A stretch of 64,000 nucleotides of DNA from Taibaiella chishuiensis (lineage in GTDB: Bacteria > Bacteroidota > Bacteroidia > Chitinophagales > Chitinophagaceae): NCBI RefSeq assembly GCF_003014535.1, contig NZ_PYGD01000009.1:124001-188000 (forward strand), read 5' to 3'. How positions within the stretch are numbered: position 1 is the stretch's first letter; each line of letters opens with the position of its first letter. This document shows, in pieces, positions 23,455-32,012 of the stretch. The notes below the pieces were generated by a model. The model ran no database searches, had not been told where the DNA came from, and saw only the letters and a program-made list of their open reading frames with translations. The position numbers and the translations under genes are program-made.

Positions 23455-25473
23455 ATGAGATTACCTTTACTTTCTTTTTTATTCTTCCTGTTGTCGGGTG
23501 CTGCGCAGCTCTATGCCACCACTTCGCCCAGTATGGGGCAAAAGCAGTACCGCTGGCGCAATAACGACGGCAGCGAATCGGCAGCCACCTGGCGGGCGGC
23601 CGTCAATACGGCGGTAACGATTACCAGCAGCGCCGACATCCTGCGGCTGCGTATAGAACTGGCCAATACCGGTACCGCAGCGGCTACGGTTACCGAAACC
23701 CTGGAGTACTCTGCAAACGGGGGCACTACCTGGACGATCATGAACACGCCAGCCACCAACGCGTTTACCTACCAGACCAGCACCTTCGTAACCAATGGCG
23801 CGGCCACCACCAACCAGATGGGAACCGGCACTGCGGGTACCTTTGCTGCCGGCCGCATCGTAAGCAACCCGGGTACGGCGGCTACCCTGGCCGACGGCGC
23901 CCGCACCGAGTACGAATGGGTAATAACGCCTACGGCCAATATCGTACCGGGTACTACCTATACCTTCCGTTCTACCGGGCAGCAGGCTACGCCTACCGTT
24001 TATCCCACGCTTACCATGGCGGTGGTAGCCTGTACAGGCACGCCCACGGCGGGTACGACCAATGCCGCCGCCACCTCGCTGGTATGCGGCAATACCACGC
24101 AGCTTAGTCTCAGCGGCAATACGGTATCTACCGGTATCAGCTACCAATGGCAGTATAATGTAAGCGGCACCTGGGTCAACTTCGGTACCAATGCCAATAC
24201 ACAAACCTCGCCACCGGTTACGGCAACCTCCACGCAGTTTCGTTGTATGCTTACCTGTACCAGTACCGGCGGAGGCAGCGCGGCTTCGGCGCCGGTTACC
24301 GTACTCACCACACCGCCGCCGCTCAATATCGGCAACGATACCACTATTTGTCCCGGTGTAACCTATGTGATCGATGCGGGCGCTAATCCCGGCGGTACCT
24401 ATCTCTGGAATACCGGCGCCACCACGCAAACCATTACAACCGGTGCTGCGGGTATCTATTCCGTATTAGTAACCCGTGCCAATGGTTGTAACCTTTCCGA
24501 TTCCCGTACCATTACCGCCGGTGTGGTACCGCAAAACAACCTGCCCGCCACTACCGATCTTTGCGAGGGCGAAACGGCCAACCTGAACGCCGGCAATACA
24601 GGCAGCACCTTCCTGTGGAGCCCGGGCGGCGCTACTACGCAAACGATCAATGTAACTACGGGCGGTACCAAATCGGTAGCGATAAAGAGCAATACGGGCT
24701 GTATGCTCAACAGCAGCACGAATGTAGTAATGCGTCCCCTGCCGGTCGTTAACCTCGGCGTGGATACCAATATCTGCATCGGTGCGCAGATCGTGCTCGA
24801 TGCCGGTAACCCGGCCCATACCTATTTATGGACGCCCACCGGCGCTACCACGCAAACGATCAATGTAACAGATTCCGGTACGTATCATGTTTCGGTTAAG
24901 ACGGCTTACGGCTGCGAAGCCACCGACAAGAAGCATGTCGGCTTTTTGCCTGCGCCTTATGTGCAGGGCTTCAATTTTATCCCTCTGTTTTACGAAAACC
25001 TGGGCAAGGTAAAGTTTGTAGCGCTTAACCCGGGCAGCACGATTACGGGCTACCTCTGGGACTTTGGCGATGGCAGTCCTGCCTCTACCCAGGTGGAGCC
25101 GGTACATACCTATGCAGCAGCGGGGCACTACACGGTGTCGCTTAAAGTAACCAACGAGTGCAGTACGTATACCACGAGCCTGGTTATCCATGTCGATAAT
25201 ATAACCGGGATCAGCATACCGGAGACCGAAGCGGCCAGTGTATCGCTGTTCCCCAACCCTTCGCGCGGGTCGCTGGTTATAGAAAGCCGGGACGCAGCGC
25301 TGCAGCTGCAGTCGGTAAAGCTGATCAATATGGTTGGCGCCGTAGTGTACGAGCAAACCCTGAAGGGCAGCAGGCAGCAATTACAGGTCGGACACCTGCC
25401 TTCGGGTATTTATTCGGTATACCTGCTGACCAATAAAGGGCCATTGGTCAGAAAACTGGAATTGCAGCACTAG
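23455..25473 (+). CDS. T9SS-secreted surface protein with PKD domain (paralogue 1)
   Basis: The 672-residue protein has a signal peptide (LPLLSFLFFLLSGAAQLYA). A beta-rich N-terminal region is followed by three degenerate repeats of about 85 residues (starting near DTTICPG, TDLCEGE and DTNICIG, each ending in a G-x-Y-x-V strand). A PKD domain (YLWDFGDGSPAS) and a C-terminal type A sorting domain (VSLFPNPSRGSLVIES to YLLTNKGPLVRKLELQ) complete it. The sorting domain directs export across the outer membrane by the T9SS. It is probably an adhesin-like surface or extracellular protein; no catalytic domain is seen. It is closely related to the next gene and lies 20 bp after lnt. Confidence 0.88.
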   Translation: MRLPLLSFLFFLLSGAAQLYATTSPSMGQKQYRWRNNDGSESAATWRAAVNTAVTITSSADILRLRIELANTGTAAATVTETLEYSANGGTTWTIMNTPATNAFTYQTSTFVTNGAATTNQMGTGTAGTFAAGRIVSNPGTAATLADGARTEYEWVITPTANIVPGTTYTFRSTGQQATPTVYPTLTMAVVACTGTPTAGTTNAAATSLVCGNTTQLSLSGNTVSTGISYQWQYNVSGTWVNFGTNANTQTSPPVTATSTQFRCMLTCTSTGGGSAASAPVTVLTTPPPLNIGNDTTICPGVTYVIDAGANPGGTYLWNTGATTQTITTGAAGIYSVLVTRANGCNLSDSRTITAGVVPQNNLPATTDLCEGETANLNAGNTGSTFLWSPGGATTQTINVTTGGTKSVAIKSNTGCMLNSSTNVVMRPLPVVNLGVDTNICIGAQIVLDAGNPAHTYLWTPTGATTQTINVTDSGTYHVSVKTAYGCEATDKKHVGFLPAPYVQGFNFIPLFYENLGKVKFVALNPGSTITGYLWDFGDGSPASTQVEPVHTYAAAGHYTVSLKVTNECSTYTTSLVIHVDNITGISIPETEAASVSLFPNPSRGSLVIESRDAALQLQSVKLINMVGAVVYEQTLKGSRQQLQVGHLPSGIYSVYLLTNKGPLVRKLELQH

Positions 25474-25573
25474 CAGGCTGTGCGTATAAATTATGATAAA
25501 GGTCTGTATGCCGTCGCTGTTGGCGGGAGTATACAGATCTTTATCCTTCATTTTGAAATAAACATAAATAATT

Positions 25574-25589
25574 CCACATATTCATGTGG
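25574..25589. promoter_or_regulatory. Inverted repeat CCACAT-N4-ATGTGG upstream of paralogue 2
   Basis: A perfect 6-bp inverted repeat with a 4-bp spacer lies 14 bp before the promoter's -33 element. It could be a regulator site; it is not followed by a T-run, so terminator function is unlikely. Confidence 0.35.
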
Positions 25590-25602
25590 GAGAAGCAAAC
25601 GT

Positions 25603-25632
25603 TTTGCCGGTTTAGAGCGGTCTTTAATTTTG
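25603..25632 (+). promoter_or_regulatory. Promoter of T9SS paralogue 2
   Basis: TTTG (25603-25606), 18 bp, then TAATTTTG (25625-25632) closely match the phylum consensus. Predicted start is near 25639, leaving a leader of about 58 nt. Confidence 0.65.
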
Positions 25633-25696
25633 GGCTTACTACAATTTGTCGGAATTTGGATTATTTTTAAGCTCTATATCTCTAAATCGGTTAAAT

Positions 25697-28075
25697 ATGA
25701 AAAGAAAATTACTCATTGCAACATTGTTTGCATTGGGGTCCTATACGGTTGATGCCGCCTATGTGCCGGTTACCGTTACCGGCTTTAATGCGGATGTGAT
25801 TGTAAATGGCACAGGTACTTCAAATGCGACTTCCAGCAACGATGTCGATGGTGTAAACTACTGTTTTGTAGCTGTAGGTTGGCAATTCAGCTCGTCGAAT
25901 ACGCCCATTACCACCGGGCTTCCCACTACAGGGTTAATCACCAGCACCAATACCACAGGGCTTACTTACCAGCTGGCGAGTTATTCGGACGTGAACTCGT
26001 TGCGGCTTAATACCGCAACACCGGCTTCACTTACCGTGACAACGCCCATGGCCGCGCAAAACCTGTTTGTACTGGCTACGTCCGGCAGCGGGGCTTGCGT
26101 AATGACGGCGCAGGTCAATTTTACAGATGGTACCAACCAGCAGGTTACCAATATTTCCGTAGGCGACTGGTACGGTGGTTCGCCTTACGAGATCGGGCAG
26201 ATCGGCCGTATCCTCAGAAACACCACGTCCACCACGATCGAAACCGCGACCAATGGTCCGCGTCTCTACCGTTATACCCTGGCCATATCCACGGCTAATC
26301 AATCCAAATTAATTTCCAGCATACAATTTACCCGTACCTCCGGTCCCGGTGTTCTGAATGTTTTTGCGGTAAGTGCAGAAGCCAATGTTTCCTGCCCTGC
26401 GCCTACAGCGCCTAATGTTACCGGTATTACCACCACCTCCGCCATACTCAACTGGACCCAGGCCGGTACCGCTACCACCTGGCAGATCCGCTATGGTGCA
26501 CCACCGCTCAATACCAGCACCGGCGGTACTGCGGTTATCACTACCACTAAACCCTTCACGTTGAGCAGTCCGCCGCTTACAGCCAATACCACTTACGAGT
26601 TTGCGGTAAGAGCGATATGCGGCGCCGGCGATACCAGCCTCTGGTCGCCTATTACCAGCTTTACTACAGCCTGCGTAGCGCCTACTGTCGCCACCAAAGC
26701 AGATAGCTTCAATTGCGGTACCGGTGCAGTAGTACTGAAAGCCACGGCCTCTACCGGCGGCACCATTAACTGGTATGCCAATGCTACCGGCGGCGCGATC
26801 CTGACTTCCGGCAATACCTTTACCACGCCTTCGCTCACGACGACCACAACCTATTATATCGCCGCTGCTGCAGGTACCTGCGAGAGCACGCCACGCCAGG
26901 CTGTGGTGGCCACCATCAGGCCTATACCCATCGTAAATATCGGCAACGATACCACCATTTGCCCGGGTATAACGTATACCATGAATGCAGGCAATGCCGG
27001 TGCTACCTATCTCTGGAATACCAATGCCACCACGCAATCCATATCGGTAAACCAGGCCGGTAATTACTCTGTACTGGTAACGCTGAATGGCTGTAACGGC
27101 TCCGATGCGCGTACGATTACCAATGGTGTGGTGCCGCAAAACAACCTGCCTGCCACTACCGATCTTTGCGAAGGCGAAACCGCCAACCTGAATGCAGGCA
27201 ACAGCGGCAGCACCTTCCTGTGGAGCCCGGGCGGCGCTACTACCCAAACCACCAATGTAACCACCGGCGGTACCAAATCCGTAACGATTAAGAGCACTAC
27301 CGGTTGTGTTATTACCAGCAATACCAATGTGATTATGCGTCCGCTGCCGGTAATAGCCTTAGGCCCGGACACCAGCATCTGCGAAGGCGCTACCATTGTG
27401 CTCGACGCCGGTAACCCTACCTATAACCATCTCTGGACACCGGGTTCGGCCACCACGCAAACGCTGAACGTAACGGACTCGGGTAAATACTCGGTAACCG
27501 TAACTACGCCTTATAATTGTGTAAGCACTGCCGAACGCCATGTGGCCTTCCTGCCCTCGCCGCGCGTAGAAGGCTTTAACTTTATCCCGCTGTTTTACGA
27601 AAACCTGGGCAAGGTTAAATTCAACCCGCTGAATCCAAGATCGGTAGAAAGTTACCTCTGGGATTTTGGCGATGGCACAGCTACATCGACGCTCACCAGC
27701 CCGACACATACCTATGCCGCCAGCGGTTACTATACCGTAACGCTGAAGGTATTCAACGGCTGCTCGCAATACGAGACCAGCCTGCTGATCCATGTAGACA
27801 ATGCAACGGGCATCGTAACCCTGGGCAAAGACGAAGCTAACGTGATCCTGTATCCCAATCCTGCCAACGGTTTCATTAACCTGGAAAACCGCAGTACGGA
27901 CATCAGGCTGCAAGAAGTAACCGTATTCAACACCCTGGGTGCAGTGGTGTATAAAGCACAGCTTAGCGGCAACCGCAGCCAGCTGCCAACCAGCCGGTTT
28001 GCAGCCGGTATCTACTCCCTGCGTATCCTTACCGATAAAGGTTTTGTAGTACGCAAATTTGAAGTACGCCGTTAA
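25697..28075 (+). CDS. T9SS-secreted surface protein with FN3 and PKD domains (paralogue 2)
   Basis: The 792-residue protein starts at ATG 25697 with a signal peptide (KRKLLIATLFALGSYTVDA). It has a unique N-terminal beta domain, then a fibronectin type III domain (near TSAILNWTQAGTATTWQIRYG) and an Ig-like domain, then the same three-repeat block, PKD domain (YLWDFGDGTATS) and type A sorting domain as the preceding gene. Stretches such as PQNNLPATTDLCEGETANLN and GFNFIPLFYENLGKVKF are identical in both, pointing to tandem duplication with a replaced N-terminus. It has its own promoter (25603-25632) and a strong terminator (28101-28138). It is probably a cell-surface adhesin. Confidence 0.88.
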   Translation: MKRKLLIATLFALGSYTVDAAYVPVTVTGFNADVIVNGTGTSNATSSNDVDGVNYCFVAVGWQFSSSNTPITTGLPTTGLITSTNTTGLTYQLASYSDVNSLRLNTATPASLTVTTPMAAQNLFVLATSGSGACVMTAQVNFTDGTNQQVTNISVGDWYGGSPYEIGQIGRILRNTTSTTIETATNGPRLYRYTLAISTANQSKLISSIQFTRTSGPGVLNVFAVSAEANVSCPAPTAPNVTGITTTSAILNWTQAGTATTWQIRYGAPPLNTSTGGTAVITTTKPFTLSSPPLTANTTYEFAVRAICGAGDTSLWSPITSFTTACVAPTVATKADSFNCGTGAVVLKATASTGGTINWYANATGGAILTSGNTFTTPSLTTTTTYYIAAAAGTCESTPRQAVVATIRPIPIVNIGNDTTICPGITYTMNAGNAGATYLWNTNATTQSISVNQAGNYSVLVTLNGCNGSDARTITNGVVPQNNLPATTDLCEGETANLNAGNSGSTFLWSPGGATTQTTNVTTGGTKSVTIKSTTGCVITSNTNVIMRPLPVIALGPDTSICEGATIVLDAGNPTYNHLWTPGSATTQTLNVTDSGKYSVTVTTPYNCVSTAERHVAFLPSPRVEGFNFIPLFYENLGKVKFNPLNPRSVESYLWDFGDGTATSTLTSPTHTYAASGYYTVTLKVFNGCSQYETSLLIHVDNATGIVTLGKDEANVILYPNPANGFINLENRSTDIRLQEVTVFNTLGAVVYKAQLSGNRSQLPTSRFAAGIYSLRILTDKGFVVRKFEVRR

Positions 28076-28100
28076 TCCGACCGGAATATAACGTAAAGGG

Positions 28101-28138
28101 CAGCCGCTGATCTCCGTGATCAGCGGCTGTCTTTTTTT
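28101..28138 (+). terminator. Terminator after T9SS paralogue 2
   Basis: CAGCCGCTGATC and GATCAGCGGCTG form a perfect 12-bp stem around TCCGT, followed by TCTTTTTTT. Confidence 0.92.
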
Positions 28139-28177
28139 ATAATTTTTTAATAAAGATGAGGCTATAAAGATTGATAA

Positions 28178-28195
28178 TTTTACCGCAGGGTAAAA
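28178..28195. promoter_or_regulatory. Inverted repeat TTTTACC-N4-GGTAAAA upstream of amn
   Basis: A perfect 7-bp inverted repeat lies about 45 bp before the AMP nucleosidase start. There is no adjacent T-run, and its position suits an operator or leader hairpin. Confidence 0.35.
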
Positions 28196-28238
28196 TGCGC
28201 TAATTTTAAGGATACAAACAGCTTAACAGAATCAATAT

Positions 28239-29009
28239 ATGAAGACAAAGTCAGAGATCGTAAATAACTGGCTGCCCCGCTATACCGGGCTTGAGTTGAA
28301 AGACTTCGGGAGGTATATCCTGTTGTGTAACTTTTACCGCTACATCGAACTATTTGCCCAGATGCACGATGTGCCGGTGGTAGGCCTCGATAAGCCCATG
28401 CCCTGTGCCACGGCCGACGGTATTACCATTATCAACTTCGGAATGGGTAGCCCGGGCGCCGCTACCATTATGGACCTGCTCTCGGCCATCGAACCTGAAG
28501 CGGTACTGTTCCTGGGCAAATGCGGCGGCTTAAAGAAGAAGAATAAAGTAGGCGACCTGATCCTGCCGATTGCCGCGATACGTGGCGAAGGTACCAGTAA
28601 CGACTACTTCCCGCCCGAAGTGCCCGCCCTGCCTTCGTTTGCCTTGCAAAAGGCCATTTCGACCACGATAAGGGACTATGCCCGCGATTACTGGACCGGA
28701 ACCTGTTATACCACCAACCGCCGCGTATGGGAACACGACGAAGAATTTAAGGAGTACCTGAAACGTCTGCGTGCTATGGCGATCGATATGGAAACAGCAA
28801 CGATTTTTACCACCGGTTTTGCCAATAAGATCCCTACCGGCGCGCTGTTACTGGTATCCGATCAGCCGATGATACCCGAAGGCGTAAAGACATCGAAAGG
28901 GGATGCGCGGGTAACCAAAAACTTTGCCGAACTGCACTTAAGGATCGGTATCGACTCGCTGAAACAATTGATCAATAACGGGCTTACGGTAAAGCACCTG
29001 CAGTTCTGA
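28239..29009 (+). CDS. amn: AMP nucleosidase (phosphorylase superfamily, short form)
   Basis: The 256-residue protein belongs to the nucleoside phosphorylase superfamily and matches the short AMP nucleosidases of Bacteroidota, which split AMP into adenine and ribose 5-phosphate. Supporting segments are INFGMGSPGAATIMDLLSAI, FLGKCGGLKKKNKVGDLILP and the ribose-site motif AIDMETATIF, with LLVSDQP before the C-terminus. It lacks the extra N-terminal domain of the longer enteric enzyme. It is convergent with mqnD, with only 13 bp between stops. An inverted repeat upstream (28178-28195) may be regulatory. Confidence 0.85.
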   Translation: MKTKSEIVNNWLPRYTGLELKDFGRYILLCNFYRYIELFAQMHDVPVVGLDKPMPCATADGITIINFGMGSPGAATIMDLLSAIEPEAVLFLGKCGGLKKKNKVGDLILPIAAIRGEGTSNDYFPPEVPALPSFALQKAISTTIRDYARDYWTGTCYTTNRRVWEHDEEFKEYLKRLRAMAIDMETATIFTTGFANKIPTGALLLVSDQPMIPEGVKTSKGDARVTKNFAELHLRIGIDSLKQLINNGLTVKHLQF

Positions 29010-29022
29010 TCCCGCGAACGGG

Positions 29023-29904
29023 TTAAAGATATACCGAGTCCGGCAGGCTGGCAATCAGGCCATGCTCTTTCGCCTTGCTGAATAGGGTATCTACCGCCTT
29101 GCGGCCTTCCTCGCCCAGGGACGTCGAGTATTCGTTGACATAAAGGTCGATATGCTTACGCATAACGGCTTCTTCCATCTCCTGCGCATTATCGGTAATA
29201 AAAGCCGAAAGTTGCGGGTATTGTGCCCAGCTTAGTTCCAGGCTTTTCCGGATCATCGTTTCTATTTGCTTCGCCGTTGCTTCGGGTATATCCCTGCGGA
29301 TGCAGATGCCGCCCAGTGGTATGGCCGAACCACTTTCTTTTTCCCACCAGTCGCCCATATCGATCAGCTTGTCCAGTCCCCGCTGGTGATAGGTAAAGCG
29401 ACTCTCGTGGATGACCAGGCCGCAATCATAAGTGCCGTCGAGCACCGCCTGTTCGATCTCGCTGAACAGCACTTCCGTTTTATCTTTTGCACCCGGGAAA
29501 GCCAGGCTGAACAAGAGGTTGGCCGTGGTATGCACACCAGGGATCGCAATCTTAGCGGTTTCCAGGAACGCAGAAAGGTCGGCAAAGCTATTCAAAGCCT
29601 TGCCGGGTTTGCAGATCAGCAGCGGGCCTACGCCACGCCCCAGGGCGCTGCCGCTGTCGAGCAGCCGGTAGCGGTCCGATACGTGCAGAAAGGTATTATA
29701 GCTTAATTTAGTAATGGCCAGCTTGCCCTCAAATGCCCACTGGTTCAGGGTTTCCACATCTTCCATTACATAATCGAAACGGAAGCCGCCGGTATCCATT
29801 TTCTGGTTTACCAGGGCATCGAAAATGAATGTGTCGTTGGGGCAGGGGCTGAAGCCCAGGGATAACGTGGTTATTGCCGTATCCGGGGCAGTAAAATCGG
29901 GCAT
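29023..29904 (-). CDS. mqnD: 1,4-dihydroxy-6-naphthoate synthase (MqnD)
   Basis: MqnD acts late in the futalosine route to menaquinone, turning cyclic dehypoxanthinyl futalosine into 1,4-dihydroxy-6-naphthoate. From the ATG at 29904 the protein has 293 residues and starts with the family signature LSLGFSPCPNDTFIFDALVN. The segments ITKLSYNTFLHVSDRYRLLD and DCGLVIHESRFTYHQRGL are also typical of this periplasmic-binding-protein-like fold. The frame extends 111 codons upstream, but that part is antisense to cmk or intergenic. No other menaquinone gene is in the window. Its presence implies the futalosine pathway rather than the MenF-MenD route. Confidence 0.93.
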   Translation of the reverse strand: MPDFTAPDTAITTLSLGFSPCPNDTFIFDALVNQKMDTGGFRFDYVMEDVETLNQWAFEGKLAITKLSYNTFLHVSDRYRLLDSGSALGRGVGPLLICKPGKALNSFADLSAFLETAKIAIPGVHTTANLLFSLAFPGAKDKTEVLFSEIEQAVLDGTYDCGLVIHESRFTYHQRGLDKLIDMGDWWEKESGSAIPLGGICIRRDIPEATAKQIETMIRKSLELSWAQYPQLSAFITDNAQEMEEAVMRKHIDLYVNEYSTSLGEEGRKAVDTLFSKAKEHGLIASLPDSVYL

Positions 29905-30042
29905 AATACAGGATTGTAGCTGCAAATTTAGGATTTTAGGCAGAGGAATACTGGCCGATTCTGCATAAATAAATTTACATTTGCATAGAGAAAAACACCC
30001 GTTGTTGTTACCGGAAAGTGTTATTAATACCCAAGGTATTTT

Positions 30043-30741
30043 ATGAAAATAATTATTGCGATAGATGGTTTTTCTTCCTGCGGGAAGAGTACCCTGGCCA
30101 AGGAGCTGGCCGAACAGCTGCACTATACGTTTATCGATACCGGCGCCATGTACCGGGCCATTACCCTGTACCTGATCCGCGAAAATGTTTCGCTTAAAAA
30201 CGTGGAAGAGATCAACGAAGCACTGAAGAATATCCATTTACATTTTGAAACGCACCCCGAAACCGGTAAATCGGAGATTTATCTCAACGACGAAAACGTG
30301 TCCCGCCATATCCGCGATATGATCGTTGCCGATAAGGTAAGCGAAGTAGCTGCCATTAAAGAAGTGCGCACCTTTGCCGTGGCCCAGCAGCAAAAAATGG
30401 GTAAACGTAAAGGCCTGGTAATGGATGGCCGTGATATCGGTACCGTTGTGTTTCCCGATGCGGAACTGAAAATATTTATGACCGCCGACCCCGAGATCCG
30501 CGTAAAACGCAGGTTCCAGGAGATGTATGCCATCAATCCCGATATTACCCTCGACGAAGTAAGGCATAACCTGGAGTTGCGCGATTATATCGACAGCAAC
30601 CGCGAAGAGAGCCCCCTGCGCCGTGCCGATGATGCCCGCCTGCTGGACAACAGCGAGATGACGCGCGAGGCGCAGCTGAAACTGGCCCTGCAATGGGTGG
30701 CCGAAGCCAAGGTGGCGAACGAAGAGAAGACGCCTGCATGA
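30043..30741 (+). CDS. cmk: Cytidylate kinase
   Basis: Cmk phosphorylates CMP and dCMP with ATP. The 232-residue protein shows the P-loop GFSSCGKSTLAKEL, the segment YTFIDTGAMYRAITLYLI that lines the nucleotide site, and the lid region GLVMDGRDIGTVVFPDAELK with a later R-R-F. Length and order are normal. It is preceded by a TACATTTG box (29976-29983) that could be its -7 element and is followed by a strong hairpin terminator. It is divergent from mqnD. Confidence 0.96.
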   Translation: MKIIIAIDGFSSCGKSTLAKELAEQLHYTFIDTGAMYRAITLYLIRENVSLKNVEEINEALKNIHLHFETHPETGKSEIYLNDENVSRHIRDMIVADKVSEVAAIKEVRTFAVAQQQKMGKRKGLVMDGRDIGTVVFPDAELKIFMTADPEIRVKRRFQEMYAINPDITLDEVRHNLELRDYIDSNREESPLRRADDARLLDNSEMTREAQLKLALQWVAEAKVANEEKTPA

Positions 30742-30776
30742 AATGCTAAAACGAACGGTAAACATTCATAAAGAAA

Positions 30777-30806
30777 GCCCCGCTGATTCGATCAGCGGGG
30801 CCTTTT
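30777..30806. terminator. Terminator between cmk and the TolB-like gene
   Basis: GCCCCGCTGAT and ATCAGCGGGGC form a perfect 11-bp stem around TCG, with TTTT following on the + strand and TTTC on the - strand. It separates convergent genes. Confidence 0.88.
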
Positions 30807-30824
30807 GTTATATACTGCCGGTGA

Positions 30825-31904
30825 TTAATCCACCCAGTCGCAGATAAAAATATTGGTATCGTGCGTGCCGCCGTTATTGCGGTTGGAGCTAAAGATCAGT
30901 TTTTTGCCATCGGGCGAGAACATCGGGAAGGCATCGAAGCCATTGTCGCGGGATATCTTTTCCAGGTTGTTACCATCGAGGTCTACGATATAGATATTGA
31001 AGGGGAAGCCGTGTTTGTACTCGTGGTTCGAAGCAAAAATAATGTGCTTGCCATCAGGGGTAAAGTTAGGCGCCCAGTTGGCCTGGCCCAGGCGGGTGAT
31101 CTGTTTTACATCGCTGCCGTCGGCATTGGCGGTAAATACTTCCATTTGAGTGGGCATTACCAGGCCTTGTTTCAGCAGGTCTTTGTAGGCATCCAGCTCT
31201 TCGCCGGGCTGGGGGCGGGATGCGCGCCATACGATCTTGCTGCCATCCGGCGAAAACCAGGCGCCGCCATCGTATCCGGGGGCATCGGTAATCTGTTTTA
31301 CATTGCTGCCGTCGATATCCATGGTATACAGGTCGAGGTCGCCGTTGCGCATCGAGGTAAAGATAATCTTATCGCCTTTAGGAGATACAACGGCCTCGCC
31401 ATCGTAGCCCGGTTCGTTGGTCAGCTGTTTTACGATCTTACCATTCAGGTCGGCTACAAATATATCGTAACCCTCGTAGATGGGCCATACGTACTTCTTG
31501 GTTACATTGCGATCGGGCACCGGCGGACAATCGGCGCTGGCCAGGTGGGTAGAGGCATACAGCACATGCTTGTTGTCGGGCATAATATAGGCGCAGGTCG
31601 TGCGGCCTTTGCCGGTGCTTACCAGTTTGGGTTTAAAGGCTTCCTTAGCCGATTTAGGCAGTACGGCATAAAAGATCTGGTCGCAGGGTACGCCGTCTTT
31701 AGGTGCGGTGCGTTGGAAGGAAATAGCCTTGCCGTTATTGCTGAAATAAGCTTCCGCATTATCGCCGCCAAAAGTAAGCTGGCGGATATTTTTGAAATGT
31801 TTTTCACCGGGAAAGGTAAGACCGGTTTCGGATTTCGTCTGCGGTTGCGCAAAAACGCTGCAGCTGATCATACTCACGCTGCAAAGCATAGCTAATTTCT
31901 TCAT
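30825..31904 (-). CDS. TolB-like beta-propeller protein, periplasmic
   Basis: The 359-residue protein has a signal peptide (KKLAMLCSVSMISCSVFAQ) and then repeated PD40/TolB-type propeller blades. These show the recurring pattern F-S-P-D-G-x-K-I followed by D-I-F-V-A-D or D-L-Y-T-M-D strands, for instance near VVSPKGDKIIFTSMRNGDLD and WFSPDGSKIVW. The Cys in MISCSVFAQ is not in a convincing lipobox, so it is probably soluble in the periplasm. Such propellers bind proteins or peptides; this one is not next to Tol-Pal genes, so a TolB role in that system is unlikely. A TACCTTTG box (31922-31929) lies just upstream. Confidence 0.85.
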   Translation of the reverse strand: MKKLAMLCSVSMISCSVFAQPQTKSETGLTFPGEKHFKNIRQLTFGGDNAEAYFSNNGKAISFQRTAPKDGVPCDQIFYAVLPKSAKEAFKPKLVSTGKGRTTCAYIMPDNKHVLYASTHLASADCPPVPDRNVTKKYVWPIYEGYDIFVADLNGKIVKQLTNEPGYDGEAVVSPKGDKIIFTSMRNGDLDLYTMDIDGSNVKQITDAPGYDGGAWFSPDGSKIVWRASRPQPGEELDAYKDLLKQGLVMPTQMEVFTANADGSDVKQITRLGQANWAPNFTPDGKHIIFASNHEYKHGFPFNIYIVDLDGNNLEKISRDNGFDAFPMFSPDGKKLIFSSNRNNGGTHDTNIFICDWVD

Positions 31905-31921
31905 GCAAATAAAAATTTTTG

Positions 31922-31929
31922 CAAAGGTA
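31922..31929 (-). promoter_or_regulatory. Minus-7 box of the TolB-like gene
   Basis: On the - strand TACCTTTG fits TAnnTTTG and would give a short leader of about 10 nt. No -33 TTTG is visible. Confidence 0.45.
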
Positions 31930-31967
31930 AGTTATACCATGCAGGGCCGGGCCATACGGGCATAAAA

Positions 31968-31994
31968 AAAGCCTTCCCGCTGGGGGAAGGCTTT
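31968..31994 (-). terminator. Terminator of secDF
   Basis: AAAGCCTTCCC and GGGAAGGCTTT form an 11-bp stem around GCTGG, with TTTTTTT following on the - strand (31970-31964). It lies 19 bp after the secDF stop. Confidence 0.9.
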
Positions 31995-32012
31995 CTTATA
32001 TTGTTGCAGCAA

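Noticed and set aside
23479-24429. 316-codon open frame on the - strand
   Set aside because: Antisense to T9SS paralogue 1, with a composition dominated by Gly, Arg and Tyr from complementing Thr/Ala codons.
29905-30237. Upstream extension of mqnD on the - strand
   Set aside because: It would overlap the divergent cmk gene; the MqnD signature begins near the ATG 29904.
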